This document shows positions 1-11,418 of a stretch of 38,711 bases of DNA, piece by piece. A program made the translations under genes and the position numbers. Within the stretch, counting starts at the first letter, position 1. Every line of letters starts with the position of its first letter. Where the stretch lies: assembly GCA_025458865.1 (NCBI GenBank), contig JALORP010000050.1, forward strand, positions 1-38,711, given 5' to 3'. The stretch comes from Steroidobacteraceae bacterium. GTDB taxonomy: Bacteria; Pseudomonadota; Gammaproteobacteria; Steroidobacterales; Steroidobacteraceae. The notes beneath the pieces are model-generated. The model did not search any database, was not told the DNA's origin, and saw nothing but the letters and a program-made list of their open reading frames with translations.

Positions 1-16
1 CTCGGCGAAGTGGCGT

Positions 17-2104
17 TCATACGTTCCCGTAGCGGGTGCCGGCGCCGATCCAGCGCCGCTTGAGGGCGGCAATGTTATCCCCATGCGCGGCCAGCATCAT
101 CTCGGCTGCCTGCTGGACCCGCGGCAGCAGGTCCGCGTCACGCATCAGGTCGGCCACCTTGAGCTGCATCAGGCCGGTCTGGCGGGTCCCGAGCAGCTCG
201 CCGGGGCCGCGCAGCTCGAGGTCCCGGCGGGCGACCTCGAAGCCGTCGTTGGTCTCCCGCAGCACCTTCAGCCGCTCGCGGGCGAGCGGCGTGAGCGGCG
301 GCCGGTAGAGCAGCACGCAGCTGCTGGCGTGCTGGCCCCGGCCGACGCGGCCGCGCAGCTGGTGCAGCTGGGCGAGTCCCATGCGCTCGGAATTCTCGAT
401 GACCATCAGGCTCGCGTTCGCGACGTCCACGCCGACCTCGATGACGGTGGTGGCCACGAGCAGCTGGATCTCGCCGGCCTTGAAGCGCGCCATGGTGCGC
501 TCCTTGTCGGCGGCGGGCATGCGGCCGTGCACCAGCGCAACCCTGAGCTCGGGCAGGGCCGCGGCCAGCGCAGCGGCGGTGTCCTGCGCCGCCTGGGCCT
601 CGAGCGCCTCGGACTCCTCGATCAGCGGGCAGACCCAGTAGGCCTGCCGGCCCTCGCGGCAGGCGCCGTGGATCCGCGCGACCACCTCGTCGCGGCGGGA
701 TTCCGGCATCACGACTGTGGCGACCGGGGTGCGCCCGGGCGGCAGTTCGTCGATCACCGATACGTCGAGGTCGGCGTAGGCCGTCATCGCGAGCGTCCGC
801 GGGATCGGCGTCGCGGTCATGATGAGCTGGTGCGGGTAGCGGCCGTGGCAAAGGCCCTTCTCGCGCAGCGCGAGCCGCTGGTGCACGCCGAAGCGGTGCT
901 GCTCGTCCACGACCACGAGGCCGAGCCGTCCGAAGCGCACGCCCTCCTGGAACAGGGCGTGGGTGCCCACGACCACCGGTACGTCGCCGGCGGCGATCGC
1001 GTCGAGGGCCGACTGGCGCGCGCGGCCGGTGAGCCGCCCGGTCAGCAGCGCGACCAGCAGGCCGAGCGGGCGCAGCCAGCGGTCGAGGTTCTGCCAGTGC
1101 TGCTCGGCCAGGAGCTCGGTGGGCGCCATCAGCACGGCCTGGCACCCGGCCTCGACGGCGCGCAGCGCGGCCAGCGCCGCGACGACCGTCTTGCCCGAGC
1201 CGACGTCGCCCTGCACCAGCCTGAGCATCGGGCTCGGCTTCGCCAGGTCGACGCGGACCTCGTCGATCACGCGCTGCTGCGCCTGCGTGAGCGCGAAGGG
1301 CAGCGAGGCGAGCAGCCGTGCCTCGAGTTCGCCAGCGGGCGCGAGCGGCCAGGCCGGATCCCGGCGCGACTGCCGCCGCAGTTCCCTGAGTGCGAGCTGA
1401 TGCGCGAGCAGTTCCTCGAAGGCCAGCCGGCGCTGCGCCGGGTGGCGCCCCTCGGCGAGCAGGGCGAGCTGGGCATCCGGCGGCGGCCGGTGCACGTACT
1501 CGAGCGCCTCGTGCAGCGTCGGCAGGCCGAGGTCGGCGAGGAGCGCCGGCGGCAGCCAGTCGCGCACGCCCGCCCGCGTCGCCAGCAGAGCCTGAGCGGT
1601 GAGGATGCGCAGCCGGCCCTGTTGCACGCCCTCGGTCGCGGGATAGACGGGCGTGAGCACGTCTTCGGTCGCCTGCGCGTCGCGCGCGTCGGCGCGGCGG
1701 TACTCCGGGTGCACGATCTCGAGCCCCAGCGGGCCGCGGCGCACCTCGCCGAAGCAGCGCAGACGTGCGCCGCGCGCGAGCTGCTCCTGCTGCGCGCCGC
1801 TGAAGTAGAAGAACCTGAGGGTCAGGAAGCCCGTGCCGTCCGCGAGGCGTACGAGCAGCGTGCGCTTGCGGCGGAACACCACCTCGGCGAGCTGGATCTC
1901 GCCTTCCACGACGGCCCGGTCGCCCGGGCGCAGCGAGCCGATGGGGACGATGCGCGTGCGGTCCTCGTACCTGAGCGGCAGGAGGAACAGCAGGTCCTGG
2001 ACGGTCTCGACGCCGAGCTTCGCGAGCCGGTCCGCGAGGGCCTGCCCGACCCCCTTGAGGGTCGTGACGGGACGCAGCTCGGGCGGCGGCTCAGCCGGTG
2101 ACAA
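17..2104 (-). CDS. recG: ATP-dependent DNA helicase RecG
   Basis: A 695-aa protein, close to the usual RecG length of about 690. RecG reverses stalled replication forks and branch-migrates Holliday and D-loop structures. Visible parts: an N-terminal wedge/OB region, a Walker A motif (GDVGSGKT), a DEQH box followed by RFGVHQR, and the helicase C-terminal block with QLRGRVGRG. The start is TTG, read from inside the 3' end of ridA (14-nt overlap), so translation is probably coupled to ridA. It is the last gene of the gmk-rpoZ-spoT-ridA-recG run, the enterobacterial order with ridA in place of trmH. The gene is complete; its stop lies 16 nt inside the window edge. The identity is firm; only the exact start codon is open. 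Confidence 0.95.
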   Translation of the reverse strand: MSPAEPPPELRPVTTLKGVGQALADRLAKLGVETVQDLLFLLPLRYEDRTRIVPIGSLRPGDRAVVEGEIQLAEVVFRRKRTLLVRLADGTGFLTLRFFYFSGAQQEQLARGARLRCFGEVRRGPLGLEIVHPEYRRADARDAQATEDVLTPVYPATEGVQQGRLRILTAQALLATRAGVRDWLPPALLADLGLPTLHEALEYVHRPPPDAQLALLAEGRHPAQRRLAFEELLAHQLALRELRRQSRRDPAWPLAPAGELEARLLASLPFALTQAQQRVIDEVRVDLAKPSPMLRLVQGDVGSGKTVVAALAALRAVEAGCQAVLMAPTELLAEQHWQNLDRWLRPLGLLVALLTGRLTGRARQSALDAIAAGDVPVVVGTHALFQEGVRFGRLGLVVVDEQHRFGVHQRLALREKGLCHGRYPHQLIMTATPIPRTLAMTAYADLDVSVIDELPPGRTPVATVVMPESRRDEVVARIHGACREGRQAYWVCPLIEESEALEAQAAQDTAAALAAALPELRVALVHGRMPAADKERTMARFKAGEIQLLVATTVIEVGVDVANASLMVIENSERMGLAQLHQLRGRVGRGQHASSCVLLYRPPLTPLARERLKVLRETNDGFEVARRDLELRGPGELLGTRQTGLMQLKVADLMRDADLLPRVQQAAEMMLAAHGDNIAALKRRWIGAGTRYGNV

Positions 2105-2474
2105 GGACGCAGTCCACCTCGACCGCGGCGCCCTTCGGCAGGGACGCCACGCCGATGGTGACCCGCGCCGGGTACGGCTCGCGGAAGTACTCGGTCATGA
2201 CCGCGTTGACGGTCGCGAAGTGGCCGAGGTCGGTGAGGTAGATGGTCACGCGGACCGCGTGGTCGAGCGTGGCGTCGGCGGCGGCGGCCACGGCCCTGAG
2301 GTTCTCGAACACGCGGCGCGCCTGCGCCTCGATGGGTCCGGTGACCAGCTCGCCGGTCGCCGGGTCGAGCGGGATCTGGCCGGACAGGTACACCGTGTCG
2401 CCGGCGCGCACGGCCTGCGAGTAGGGGCCGATGGCCTTCGGGGCGTCTGCAGTCGAGATGACGGAGCGGCTCAT
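2091..2474 (-). CDS. ridA: RidA family reactive imine/enamine deaminase
   Basis: 127 aa, the standard length of the YjgF/YER057c/UK114 family. These trimeric cytosolic enzymes hydrolyse reactive 2-aminoacrylate and other imines released by PLP enzymes. The active-site arginine is Arg104, in the conserved segment [16 protein letters not shown], and the N-terminal GPYSQAV signature is present. It lies between spoT and recG. No Shine-Dalgarno sequence precedes the ATG. Instead a TAGAAT hexamer lies 6 nt upstream, with a 29-bp palindrome directly behind it, which suggests its own, possibly leaderless, transcript. Substrate specificity within the family cannot be read from sequence. Confidence 0.93.
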   Translation of the reverse strand: MSRSVISTADAPKAIGPYSQAVRAGDTVYLSGQIPLDPATGELVTGPIEAQARRVFENLRAVAAAADATLDHAVRVTIYLTDLGHFATVNAVMTEYFREPYPARVTIGVASLPKGAAVEVDCVLVTG

Positions 2475-2486
2475 GGCGCGATTCTA
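2475..2486 (-). promoter_or_regulatory. Putative -10 element directly in front of ridA (leaderless?)
   Basis: On the gene strand TAGAAT (2486-2481) is followed by CGCGCC and then the ATG of ridA at 2474. A transcript from this -10 would start at or next to the A of the ATG. No Shine-Dalgarno sequence is present. No good -35 is visible; that space is filled by the palindrome at 2488-2516. Confidence 0.45.
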
Positions 2487-2487
2487 G

Positions 2488-2516
2488 CCGGAAACGGGGA
2501 CAGTCCCCATTTCCGG
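2488..2516. repeat. 29-bp near-perfect palindrome between spoT and ridA
   Basis: The arms are CCGGAAACGGGGAC (2488-2501) and GTCCCCATTTCCGG (2503-2516) around a single A, with one mismatched pair. On the minus strand that pair becomes a G-U wobble in RNA, so a 14-bp hairpin can form just after the spoT stop. The GGGGACTGTCCCC core resembles dispersed palindromes I recall from many proteobacterial genomes. It could be such a REP-like unit, an mRNA 3' hairpin for spoT, or an operator, since it covers the -35 position of the ridA promoter. I noticed no second copy in this window. Confidence 0.7.
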
Positions 2517-2517
2517 G

Positions 2518-4677
2518 TCACGGCTCGCGGTTTACCGAGCGCTCGACCTCGAGCACGTCCGGCATGCCGCGGATCGTGCGGATCAGGTGCCCGAGGTGAG
2601 GCCGGTCGCGCACGGTGATCTCGAAGGTGAGCACCGACGTGTCGTCGCCCTCGTCGGCGACGTTGACGTGCTCGATGTTCGACTCGTTCGCGGCGATCTG
2701 CGCGGCCACCTGCGCCAGCACGCCGACGCGGTTCGCCACGTGCACGCGGATCTCGGCGTGGAACGCGCGCTGCGGCTGCTTCTCCCACACGGCTGGCAGC
2801 CACTTGTCGGGTTGCTTGCCGAAGCCGGCCACGTTCGGGCAGTTGTCGCGGTGGATCACGACGCCACGGCCGCTCGAGAGGTAGGCGACGATGGGCTCCG
2901 GCGGCAGCGGGTGGCAGCAGCGCGCGTAGGAGACCACGAGGCCCTCGGTGCCGGTGATGGCGAGCGGCACCTGAGGCCCGCCCGGCGGCATGTCGGATTC
3001 GCGCGGCAGCAGGCGGCGCGCGACCAGCGGCGCGAGGCGCTCCCCGAGGCCGATCTTCTCGAGCAGGTCCTTGCCGTCGCGAAGCCCCAGGTACGCGGCG
3101 ACCTGGTCCAGGCGGTCGTCCGGCAGCTTACGCAGGGACAGGCCGAACTCGTCGAGCGCCTGGTTCAGCATCTTGGCGCCGAGGTCCTGCGCCTCGTCGC
3201 GACGAAGGTTGCGCAGGTACTGGCGGATCGAGGCGCGCGCCTTGGCGGAAACGACGAAGCTGGCCCAGGCGGGATTCGGCTTGGCGCCGCGGGCGGTGAT
3301 GATCTCGACGGTCTGGCCGTTCCTCAGCACGGTCCGGAGCGGCGCGAGGCGGCGGTCCACCTTGGCCGCCACGCAGCGGTTGCCGACGTCGGTGTGCACG
3401 GCGTATGCGAAGTCCACGCAGGTGGCCCCGCGCGGCAGGCGCATGATGTCGCCCTTCGGAGTGAACAGGTAGACCTTGTCCGGGAACAGGTCCAGGCGGA
3501 CGCTCTCGACCATCTCCTCGGCCGAAGCCTCGTTCAGCTGCGCGACGTTCTTCAGCCACTCGCGCGCGCGGTCCTGGCGCTCGCCGGGGCCCGTCTCGCC
3601 GGCCTTGTAGCGCCAGTGCGCGGCGATGCCGTCCTCGGCGGTCTCGTGCATCTCGCTCGTGCGGATCTGGACCTCGAGCGGCATCCCGTTCGGGCCGAAC
3701 AGCGTCGTGTGCAGCGACTGGTAGCCGTTGACGCGCGGAATCGCGATGTAGTCCTTGAACCGCCCCGGCATCGGCCGGTAGAGGCCGTGCGCGAGGCCGA
3801 GCACGCGGTAGCAGTCGTCCACGGTGGGGACCACGACGCGAACGCCGAACACGTCGATGACCTCCTCGAGCGGTACCCGCTTGCGGCGCATCTTCGCGTA
3901 GATGCTGAACAGGTGTTTCTCTCGGGCCTCGACCTCGCCCTTGATCCCGGCGCGCTCGAGCGCCTGCCCGAGGTTCTTGACGATCTTGGGCAGGAACTCC
4001 TTCTGGTTGCCGCGCGCGCGCTTCACCTCGCGCTCGATCACGCGGTAGCGCTTCGGGTAGAGCGCCTTGAAGCCGAGCTCCTCGAGCTCGAGCTTGATGG
4101 AGTGCATGCCGAGGCGGTTGGCGATCGGCGCGTAGATGTCGAGCGTCTCGCGCGCCACGAGCCGGCGCTTGGGCGGCGGCATGGCGCCGAGCGTGCGCAT
4201 GTTGTGCACGCGGTCGGCGAGCTTGACCATGATCACGCGGATGTCGCGCACCATGGCGAGCAGCATCTTGCGGAAGCTCTCGGCCTGGGCCTCCTGGCGG
4301 CTCTTGAACTGGACCTGGTCGAGCTTGGTGACGCCGTCCACCAGCTCCGCGACCTCCCGGCCGAAGCGCTCGGTCACGTCCTCGGTGGAGGCGCCGGTAT
4401 CCTCGACCACGTCATGCAGGATGGCCGCCGCGATGGTCGCGCCGTCCATGTGCAGGTCGGCGAGGATGTCGGCGACCGCGATCGGATGGGTTATGTACGG
4501 CTCGCCGGAGCGGCGCTTCTGGCCGCGGTGCGCAGCCTCGGCGTACTCGTGCGCGTCGCGGACCCGGTCGACCTGGTCCGGCGGGAGGTAGGACTCGAGC
4601 TTGGAAACGAGCTGCCCGATGCCCGGTGCGCGCCTGCCGCCCGGTAGAAGCCCCAGCAGCGTGGACGCGTAGGTCAT
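2518..4677 (-). CDS. spoT: Bifunctional (p)ppGpp synthetase/hydrolase SpoT
   Basis: A 719-aa long RelA/SpoT homologue that makes and degrades the alarmone (p)ppGpp. The HD hydrolase domain is intact, with HDVVED at residues 88-93, so hydrolysis should be active. The synthetase domain follows, with RFKDYIAIPRVNGYQSLHTT and the EVQIRT segment. Next come a TGS domain (starting near VYLFTPKGD), a zinc-finger/helical part (YARCCHPLPP, then HRDNCPNV) and a C-terminal ACT domain over the last 80 or so residues. It sits 19 nt downstream of rpoZ, as in other gammaproteobacteria. No other long RSH gene lies in the window, so whether a separate relA exists is unknown. Confidence 0.96.
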   Translation of the reverse strand: MTYASTLLGLLPGGRRAPGIGQLVSKLESYLPPDQVDRVRDAHEYAEAAHRGQKRRSGEPYITHPIAVADILADLHMDGATIAAAILHDVVEDTGASTEDVTERFGREVAELVDGVTKLDQVQFKSRQEAQAESFRKMLLAMVRDIRVIMVKLADRVHNMRTLGAMPPPKRRLVARETLDIYAPIANRLGMHSIKLELEELGFKALYPKRYRVIEREVKRARGNQKEFLPKIVKNLGQALERAGIKGEVEAREKHLFSIYAKMRRKRVPLEEVIDVFGVRVVVPTVDDCYRVLGLAHGLYRPMPGRFKDYIAIPRVNGYQSLHTTLFGPNGMPLEVQIRTSEMHETAEDGIAAHWRYKAGETGPGERQDRAREWLKNVAQLNEASAEEMVESVRLDLFPDKVYLFTPKGDIMRLPRGATCVDFAYAVHTDVGNRCVAAKVDRRLAPLRTVLRNGQTVEIITARGAKPNPAWASFVVSAKARASIRQYLRNLRRDEAQDLGAKMLNQALDEFGLSLRKLPDDRLDQVAAYLGLRDGKDLLEKIGLGERLAPLVARRLLPRESDMPPGGPQVPLAITGTEGLVVSYARCCHPLPPEPIVAYLSSGRGVVIHRDNCPNVAGFGKQPDKWLPAVWEKQPQRAFHAEIRVHVANRVGVLAQVAAQIAANESNIEHVNVADEGDDTSVLTFEITVRDRPHLGHLIRTIRGMPDVLEVERSVNREP

Positions 4678-4696
4678 CGGGCTGTGCCGCCCGGCG

Positions 4697-4984
4697 TCAG
4701 TCTCCCAGGCCGAGCTGCGGCGCGCGGAAATCGGCCGCGAGGTCGAGCGGGTTCTCCGGGATGAATTCCGGCTCCGGCTCGGGCTCCGGCTCGCTCAGCA
4801 GGTCCATGGTGACCTGGCCGGCCGCGATCTCGCGCAGCGCCACCACCGTCGGCTTGTCGTTCTGCCAGTCGACGCGGGCCTCGGCCCCGTTGGCGAGCTG
4901 GCGCGCCCGCTTGGAGGCGAGCAGGACGAGGTCGAACAGGTTGTCGACGTTCTCGAGGCAGTCTTCGACGGTGATGCGTGCCAT
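4697..4984 (-). CDS. rpoZ: RNA polymerase omega subunit
   Basis: 95 aa when started at [11 protein letters not shown], the family's usual N-terminus; an ATG 15 nt further upstream is less likely. Omega helps fold and keep beta-prime in RNA polymerase and, with DksA, contributes to ppGpp binding. The core ([15 protein letters not shown], then [13 protein letters not shown]) is well conserved. The C-terminal tail carries an unusual run of Glu-Pro repeats (EPEPEPEPE) encoded by near-identical codon pairs around 4770-4795. It lies between gmk and spoT, the typical order. Confidence 0.95.
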   Translation of the reverse strand: MARITVEDCLENVDNLFDLVLLASKRARQLANGAEARVDWQNDKPTVVALREIAAGQVTMDLLSEPEPEPEPEFIPENPLDLAADFRAPQLGLGD

Positions 4985-5078
4985 GGGAAAACCGGTCAAA
5001 ACAAGGGAAACGGCCGTACAGGATACCCCAGCACCCCGCCCGGAAGCCAGTTCGACGGCCGGACGGCGCCGGGGGCTG

Positions 5079-5705
5079 TCAGGCCAGGAGGCGCGCGGCG
5101 AAGCCGGCGAGCCCCGGCCGGTCGGTGCGGGAGGCGTCCCCCTGGCCGCGCACGATGGCGACCAGCTCGGCCAGCGCCCGGCCGAAGTCGTCGTTCACGA
5201 CCACGTAACGGAACTCGTTCCAGTGCGACATCTCGGTCACGGAGTCCGCCAGGCGGCGGGCGATGACCTCGTCGGAGTCGGTCCGCCGATGACGCAGGCG
5301 CTGCTCCAGCGCGGCGCGGGACGGGGGCAGGATGAAGATGTCGATTGCCTCCGGCAGCCGCGCCCGGACCTGCCGGGCGCCCTGCCAGTCGATCTCCAGG
5401 ATCAGGTCGCGTCCTTCGGCGAGCGCCGCCTCGACCTGCGCGCGCCCGGTGCCGTAGGCGTTGTCGAACACCTGCGCGTGCTCCAGGAAGGCGTCGGCAG
5501 CGATCATTTCCGCGAAGGCGGCGGGCGTCACGAAATGGTAGTCGCGGCCGTCCACCTCGTTCGGGCGCCGGGGCCGCGTGGTGAAGGACACCGAGAACCC
5601 GAGCGACGGCTCGCGCTCCATGAGCGCGCGCACGAGGCTGGTCTTGCCGGCCCCCGACGGGGCGGCGATGACGAAGAGGCGGCCGCGTGGCTGGGTCGCA
5701 GGCAT
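5079..5705 (-). CDS. gmk: Guanylate kinase
   Basis: 208 aa, the normal size. It phosphorylates GMP to GDP with ATP in the cytosol, feeding GTP and ppGpp synthesis. The P-loop APSGAGKT is at residues 15-22. The GMP-binding segment ([19 protein letters not shown]) and the lid-region pattern with RLRHRR are present. It heads the gmk-rpoZ-spoT run; about 95 nt separate its stop from the rpoZ start. A TAGAAT hexamer 48 nt before the ATG is a possible -10. Confidence 0.96.
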   Translation of the reverse strand: MPATQPRGRLFVIAAPSGAGKTSLVRALMEREPSLGFSVSFTTRPRRPNEVDGRDYHFVTPAAFAEMIAADAFLEHAQVFDNAYGTGRAQVEAALAEGRDLILEIDWQGARQVRARLPEAIDIFILPPSRAALEQRLRHRRTDSDEVIARRLADSVTEMSHWNEFRYVVVNDDFGRALAELVAIVRGQGDASRTDRPGLAGFAARLLA

Positions 5706-5752
5706 CCGGGCTGGGGCGGGAGTGGCGGCGCCGGGGCGCCGGGAGGCCCCTC

Positions 5753-5758
5753 ATTCTA
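5753..5758 (-). promoter_or_regulatory. Possible -10 hexamer of a gmk promoter
   Basis: TAGAAT on the gene strand, in the 67-nt gap between the rhomboid gene and gmk. It would give a 5' leader of about 40 nt that can form GC-rich hairpins. No convincing -35 was found, so this is tentative. Confidence 0.3.
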
Positions 5759-5772
5759 CCCCGGGTGCGCCC

Positions 5773-6654
5773 TCACGCGCCGGCGGTGAGCGCGGCGGCC
5801 CAGGCTGCGGCCACGATCGCGAGCGCGAGGCCGCCGGCGAGCCACTGCGGCCCCCGCCGTCCCGGCCCGGGCCAGGGCAGTCCCGCCGTGGCGGCGCCGA
5901 TGAGCGCGCCCGCCGCGAAGCCGAGCACGTGCGCGAGGACGTCGGTGCGCTCGCCCCCGAGGCCCGTGAAGGCCAGCAGCGCGATGCCGGCGACCAGCGG
6001 CGCGGCACGCTGCATGGGCGTGACCCGGTGCGTCGCCCGCCGGCGCCAGGCCACCGCCGCGATGAGGCCGAGCGCGGTGAACACCGCGGTGGAGGCGCCG
6101 AGCAGGGCATGCGAGGGTGGGTGCAGCAGCGCGTCCACGGCATAGGCGCCGGAGGCGCCCGCGACGATGAGCAGCCAGGCGATGCCCGGTCCGAACAGCT
6201 GGCCGGCCGGATAGGCGAAGATCGCGCCGAAGGTGAGGTTGGCGAGCAGGTGGCCGAGGTCGGCGTGCAGCGTGAGCGCGGTGACGGGCCGCCACCACTC
6301 GCCCCGGGCCGCGAAGCCCGCATCCAGCACGCCCCGGCTGACCCAGCTCACCTCGCCCACGCGCTCGAGTGCGGCGATGGTCACCGCGACGAGCACCGCG
6401 GCGTAGGCCGCGATGCCGGCGAGCGAATGGCGGTGGCGCGGCCAGGCGAGCCGCGCCTCGGGCGGGCCGTGGTTTTCGCGCAGGTAGCGCGACAGCTCGC
6501 GCGAGGCGGCCTCGAGCCGCTCCGCGGGCACCCAGAGCTGTTCCCCGCCGGCGGCGCTGCGCTGCTCGTGGGCGATGCCCACGGCCTCGAGCACCAGCGC
6601 CCACTCGGCGGCGATTCCCTGGGGCAGGTCCACGGCGAGCGGCAGCAGCGTCAT
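5773..6654 (-). CDS. Rhomboid family intramembrane serine protease
   Basis: 293 aa from the ATG preceded by GAGGG; the open frame extends further upstream only over the barrel gene. Rhomboids cut transmembrane substrates inside the inner membrane. The catalytic Ser188 sits in GAS and the partner His242 in TDVLAHVLGF. The H-x4-H-x3-N set (His130, His135, Asn139) has the spacing of the E. coli GlpG oxyanion-site residues. About 70 residues of soluble N-terminal domain precede the membrane helices, as in GlpG. It starts 11 nt after the barrel gene stop, so the two are probably co-transcribed. The substrate is unknown. Confidence 0.88.
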   Translation of the reverse strand: MTLLPLAVDLPQGIAAEWALVLEAVGIAHEQRSAAGGEQLWVPAERLEAASRELSRYLRENHGPPEARLAWPRHRHSLAGIAAYAAVLVAVTIAALERVGEVSWVSRGVLDAGFAARGEWWRPVTALTLHADLGHLLANLTFGAIFAYPAGQLFGPGIAWLLIVAGASGAYAVDALLHPPSHALLGASTAVFTALGLIAAVAWRRRATHRVTPMQRAAPLVAGIALLAFTGLGGERTDVLAHVLGFAAGALIGAATAGLPWPGPGRRGPQWLAGGLALAIVAAAWAAALTAGA

Positions 6655-6665
6655 GCGCGCAGCCC

Positions 6666-7517
6666 TCAGAACGCCGAACCAAACACGATTCGAAACACCG
6701 ACAGGTCGCTGCCGAAGCGCCAGGCGACGCCGATGCGCGGCAGCGGGATGCGCCAGAGGCGGGCCGGCGGCTCGGTGCCGAGGGTCACGCCCACCTCGAA
6801 CTGCTGCGCCGACGCGTCGCTGGTCAGCGAGCGCGTGATCACCGGCTCCTCCGGCGGGTCGATGTACCACTCGGCCACGAGGTAGACACCCGCGTCGGCG
6901 GTCTCGCCGGCGATGTCGAAGCCGAGCGTCCAGCGCGATTCGGCGCCCGCCTCGACGCGCGCGAAGTCACCGCGCCGGCCGTAGAGGTCCTCGATGCCCG
7001 CCCACAGCAGGCCGGCCTGGAGCCGCCATCTGGCCGACGTCATCGGGTACTCCGCGCGTGCGTGCAGCGAGGCCGAGTAGGTCGCGTAGTCGTCGCCGTC
7101 ACCGACACGCCAGGCGCGGCCGGCCTCGCCATAGGGCACGATGTGCCAGCGCTCGCCGACGGGAAAATCGAGCTCGACGCCGAGGCCGATGCTCAGCGTG
7201 TCGAGCTGGTCCGGAATCCCTTCCTCGACGAGATCGCCGGCTTCGAAGTCGAACAGGCCGATCGTCGCGGGCAGCCGGAGCCTGAGTCCCGGCCGCCCGT
7301 CCTTCGGCTCGGCGATGCGCCACGAGAAGGGCAGGCGATAGATCTGCAGCGTGCGGCCGTCGACCGAGTAGATGCCGCTGCCGAGCTGGCTCGCGAAGGC
7401 GAAGTGCACGAGGTCGGCCTCGCTCGAGGACAGCGGCACGGCGTCGGCGGCCCGGCCGGGTGTCGCGGCCAGCGCCGCCCCGAGGATGACTAGCGCCTGC
7501 AGCAACCGGTGGAGCAT
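6666..7517 (-). CDS. Outer-membrane beta-barrel protein (solitary autotransporter-barrel-like)
   Basis: 283 aa from the ATG at 7517, which has an AGGA-type ribosome site. A longer frame upstream gives an implausible arginine-rich leader. The N-terminus is a clear signal peptide ([20 protein letters not shown]). The rest alternates polar and hydrophobic residues as in barrel strands and ends in phenylalanine, the usual C-terminal signal for the Bam machinery. Segments such as [16 protein letters not shown] suggest the family of single autotransporter-like barrels without a passenger; this is from memory and only moderately sure. Function is unknown. The adjacent rhomboid gene is probably in the same operon. 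Confidence 0.72.
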   Translation of the reverse strand: MLHRLLQALVILGAALAATPGRAADAVPLSSSEADLVHFAFASQLGSGIYSVDGRTLQIYRLPFSWRIAEPKDGRPGLRLRLPATIGLFDFEAGDLVEEGIPDQLDTLSIGLGVELDFPVGERWHIVPYGEAGRAWRVGDGDDYATYSASLHARAEYPMTSARWRLQAGLLWAGIEDLYGRRGDFARVEAGAESRWTLGFDIAGETADAGVYLVAEWYIDPPEEPVITRSLTSDASAQQFEVGVTLGTEPPARLWRIPLPRIGVAWRFGSDLSVFRIVFGSAF

Positions 7518-7694
7518 GGGGGCGTCCTGGACCGACGCCCGGCGGGCGCCGGGCGTCGGCTGCATTTTAGCGGGCGATGCCCGCGGCCCGCGAAGCCCGT
7601 TTCGCGAAGCGCGCGGCGGCACGGAATCCCGCGATGCCCGTCGTCGCTGCGGGCCCTAAGCTCGTCATGGACGCCAGGTGACGCGGGAGCGCGA

Positions 7695-9445
<1,751 letters not shown>

Positions 9446-9449
<4 letters not shown>

Positions 9450-10435
9450 GCGTGCGGACCGCCAGGGCCGGCCGCGAGCGCGTGCTGGGGTTGCTGGCTG
9501 CCATGCTTCGCATCCGGCAGTTCGAGGAAACCTGCGCCAGACTCTACGGCGAGGGCAAGATCCGCGGCTTCGTGCACCTGTGCAACGGCGAGGAGGCCGT
9601 CGCCGTCGGCGTCATGGCCACGCTTGGCCCGGGCGATGCGATCGTTTCCACCTACCGCGAGCACGGGCATGCGCTCGCCCGCGGCATCCCGATGGACGCG
9701 GTGATGGCCGAGATGTACGGCAAGGCGACCGGCTGCAGCCGTGGGCGCGGCGGGTCCATGCACCTGTTCGACGCCGCGACGCGTTTCTACGGCGGCAACG
9801 CCATCGTGGGCGGAGGGCTGCCGCTCGCGGTCGGCCTCGCGCTCGCCGAGAAGATGCAGGGCCGGAAGGGGCTCGCTGCCTGCTTCTTCGGCGAGGGGGC
9901 GGCGGCCGAGGGCGAGTTCCACGAGTCGCTCAACCTCGCGGCCCTGTGGCGGCTGCCCGTGCTGTTCATCTGCGAGAACAACCTCTACGCGATGGGCACG
10001 GCGCTCGAGCGATCGCAGTCGCAGACCTCGATCGCCGCGCGCGGCGCTGCCTACGGCCTGCCGTCGGAAGCCGTGTCGGGCATGGACGTCTTCGCGGTGG
10101 CGGAGGCCGCGGGGCGGGCGGTGGCATCCATCCGCAACGGTGGCGGGCCCGTCCTGCTCGAGATGTGCACCTACCGGCTCCGCGCGCACTCGATGTTCGA
10201 CGCCCAGCTCTACCGCGACAAGGCCGAAGTGGAGGCCTGGCAGAAGCGCGGCCCGATCGTTTCCCTCACCACACGGGCCAAGGCGGCGGCTCTCATGACC
10301 GAGGAGGACTACCAGCGCCTGCTCGCCGCCGCCGACGCGGAGGTGGACGAGGCCGTGCGCTTCGCCGAGGACTCGCCGTGGGAGCCTGCCGCGGACCTCG
10401 GGCGCTTCGTCTACGCCGAGGCGGGGTCACCATGA
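9446..10435 (+). CDS. 2-oxoacid dehydrogenase E1 component, alpha subunit (PdhA/AcoA-like)
   Basis: 329 aa. With E1-beta it forms a thiamine-diphosphate enzyme that decarboxylates a 2-oxoacid (pyruvate, or acetoin in Aco systems) and passes the acyl group to lipoyl-E2. The region [20 protein letters not shown] and the phosphorylation-loop-like [11 protein letters not shown] are typical. The ThDP motif runs from residue 149 (GEG) to Asn178-Asn179 ([10 protein letters not shown]). The usual metal-binding Asp of GDG is Glu here, a conservative but notable change. The start overlaps the ligase stop (ATGA) and the stop overlaps the E1-beta start (ATGA). Pyruvate and acetoin cannot be told apart from sequence alone. 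Confidence 0.9.
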
Positions 10436-11418
10436 GCACGCGCATCACCTACCGCGAGGCCGTGCGGGAGGCGCTGCGGGAAGCGCTGGCCGCGGATCCG
10501 CGCGTCTTCCTGATGGGCGAGGACGTCGGCCGCTACGGCGGCTGCTTCGCCGTGAGCAAGGGCCTGCTCGAGGAATTCGGCGAGGAGAGGATCCGCGACA
10601 CGCCGCTCGCCGAGTCGGGCTTCGTCGGCGCCGGCATCGGCGCGGCGCTCGGCGGCATGCGGCCGATCGTCGAGATCATGACGGGTAACTTCAGCCTGCT
10701 GGCGCTCGACCAGATCATCAACACGGCCGCGACGCTGTGCCACATGTCCGGTGGCCAGTTCCACGTGCCGCTCGTGATCCGCATGGGCACGGGCGCCGGC
10801 CGCCAGCTCGCGGCCCAGCACTCGCACAGCTTCGAGGGCTGGTACGCGCACGTGCCGGGCATCCGGATCGCGGTGCCCGCAACCATCGACGACGCGCGCG
10901 GCATGCTCCGCGCGGCGCTGGCCTCGCCCGACCCGGTGCTCATCTTCGAGCCGATCTCCCTCTACAACATGGAGGGCGAGGTGACGGAGGCCGCGTCCGC
11001 GGTCCGGCTCGAGGGCGCGGCAATCCGCAGGCCGGGTCGCGACCTCAGCGTGATCACGAGCGGCGCCAGCCTGTGGAAGTGCCTCGAGGCGGCGGATGCG
11101 CTCGCCTCCGAGGGCGTCGAGGCCGAGGTCATCGACCTGCGGATGCTGCGGCCGCTCGACGACGCCATGCTGCTCGAGTCCCTGGCGCGCACGCACCGCG
11201 CGCTCGTGGTGGACGAGGGCTGGCGCAGCGTCGGGCTCGCCGCGGAGGTCGGCATGCGCCTCGTGGAGCAGGGCTTCTACGAGCTCGATGCGCCCGTCGC
11301 GCGCGTCTGCACGGCGGAGGTGCCCATTCCGTACCCGCGTCACCTCGAGGAGGCTGCTCTGCCTTCGGCGCCCGTGATCGCGGAAGCCGCCCGGAGGCTC
11401 GTCGGCCATGCGAAGTGA
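10432..11418 (+). CDS. 2-oxoacid dehydrogenase E1 component, beta subunit (PdhB/AcoB-like)
   Basis: 328 aa. The beta subunit binds the aminopyrimidine side of ThDP and completes the E1 tetramer. Visible signatures: [10 protein letters not shown], then [20 protein letters not shown] with the conserved Glu that activates the cofactor, [15 protein letters not shown], and the C-terminal transketolase-C part with [11 protein letters not shown] and VVDEGW. The ATG overlaps the alpha stop, and the gene runs 11 nt into the E2 gene, so all subunits are translationally coupled. A longer open frame reading in from 9418 is out of frame with E1-alpha and is not part of the protein. Confidence 0.9.
   Translation: MSTRITYREAVREALREALAADPRVFLMGEDVGRYGGCFAVSKGLLEEFGEERIRDTPLAESGFVGAGIGAALGGMRPIVEIMTGNFSLLALDQIINTAATLCHMSGGQFHVPLVIRMGTGAGRQLAAQHSHSFEGWYAHVPGIRIAVPATIDDARGMLRAALASPDPVLIFEPISLYNMEGEVTEAASAVRLEGAAIRRPGRDLSVITSGASLWKCLEAADALASEGVEAEVIDLRMLRPLDDAMLLESLARTHRALVVDEGWRSVGLAAEVGMRLVEQGFYELDAPVARVCTAEVPIPYPRHLEEAALPSAPVIAEAARRLVGHAK

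Noticed and set aside
83-2101. Long plus-strand open frame of 672 codons opposite recG
   Set aside because: Antisense shadow caused by high GC; no recognisable protein features, while the minus strand encodes a full RecG.
2587-4647. 686-codon plus-strand frame opposite spoT
   Set aside because: Low-complexity Val/Arg/Leu/Asp composition typical of antisense reading in GC-rich DNA.
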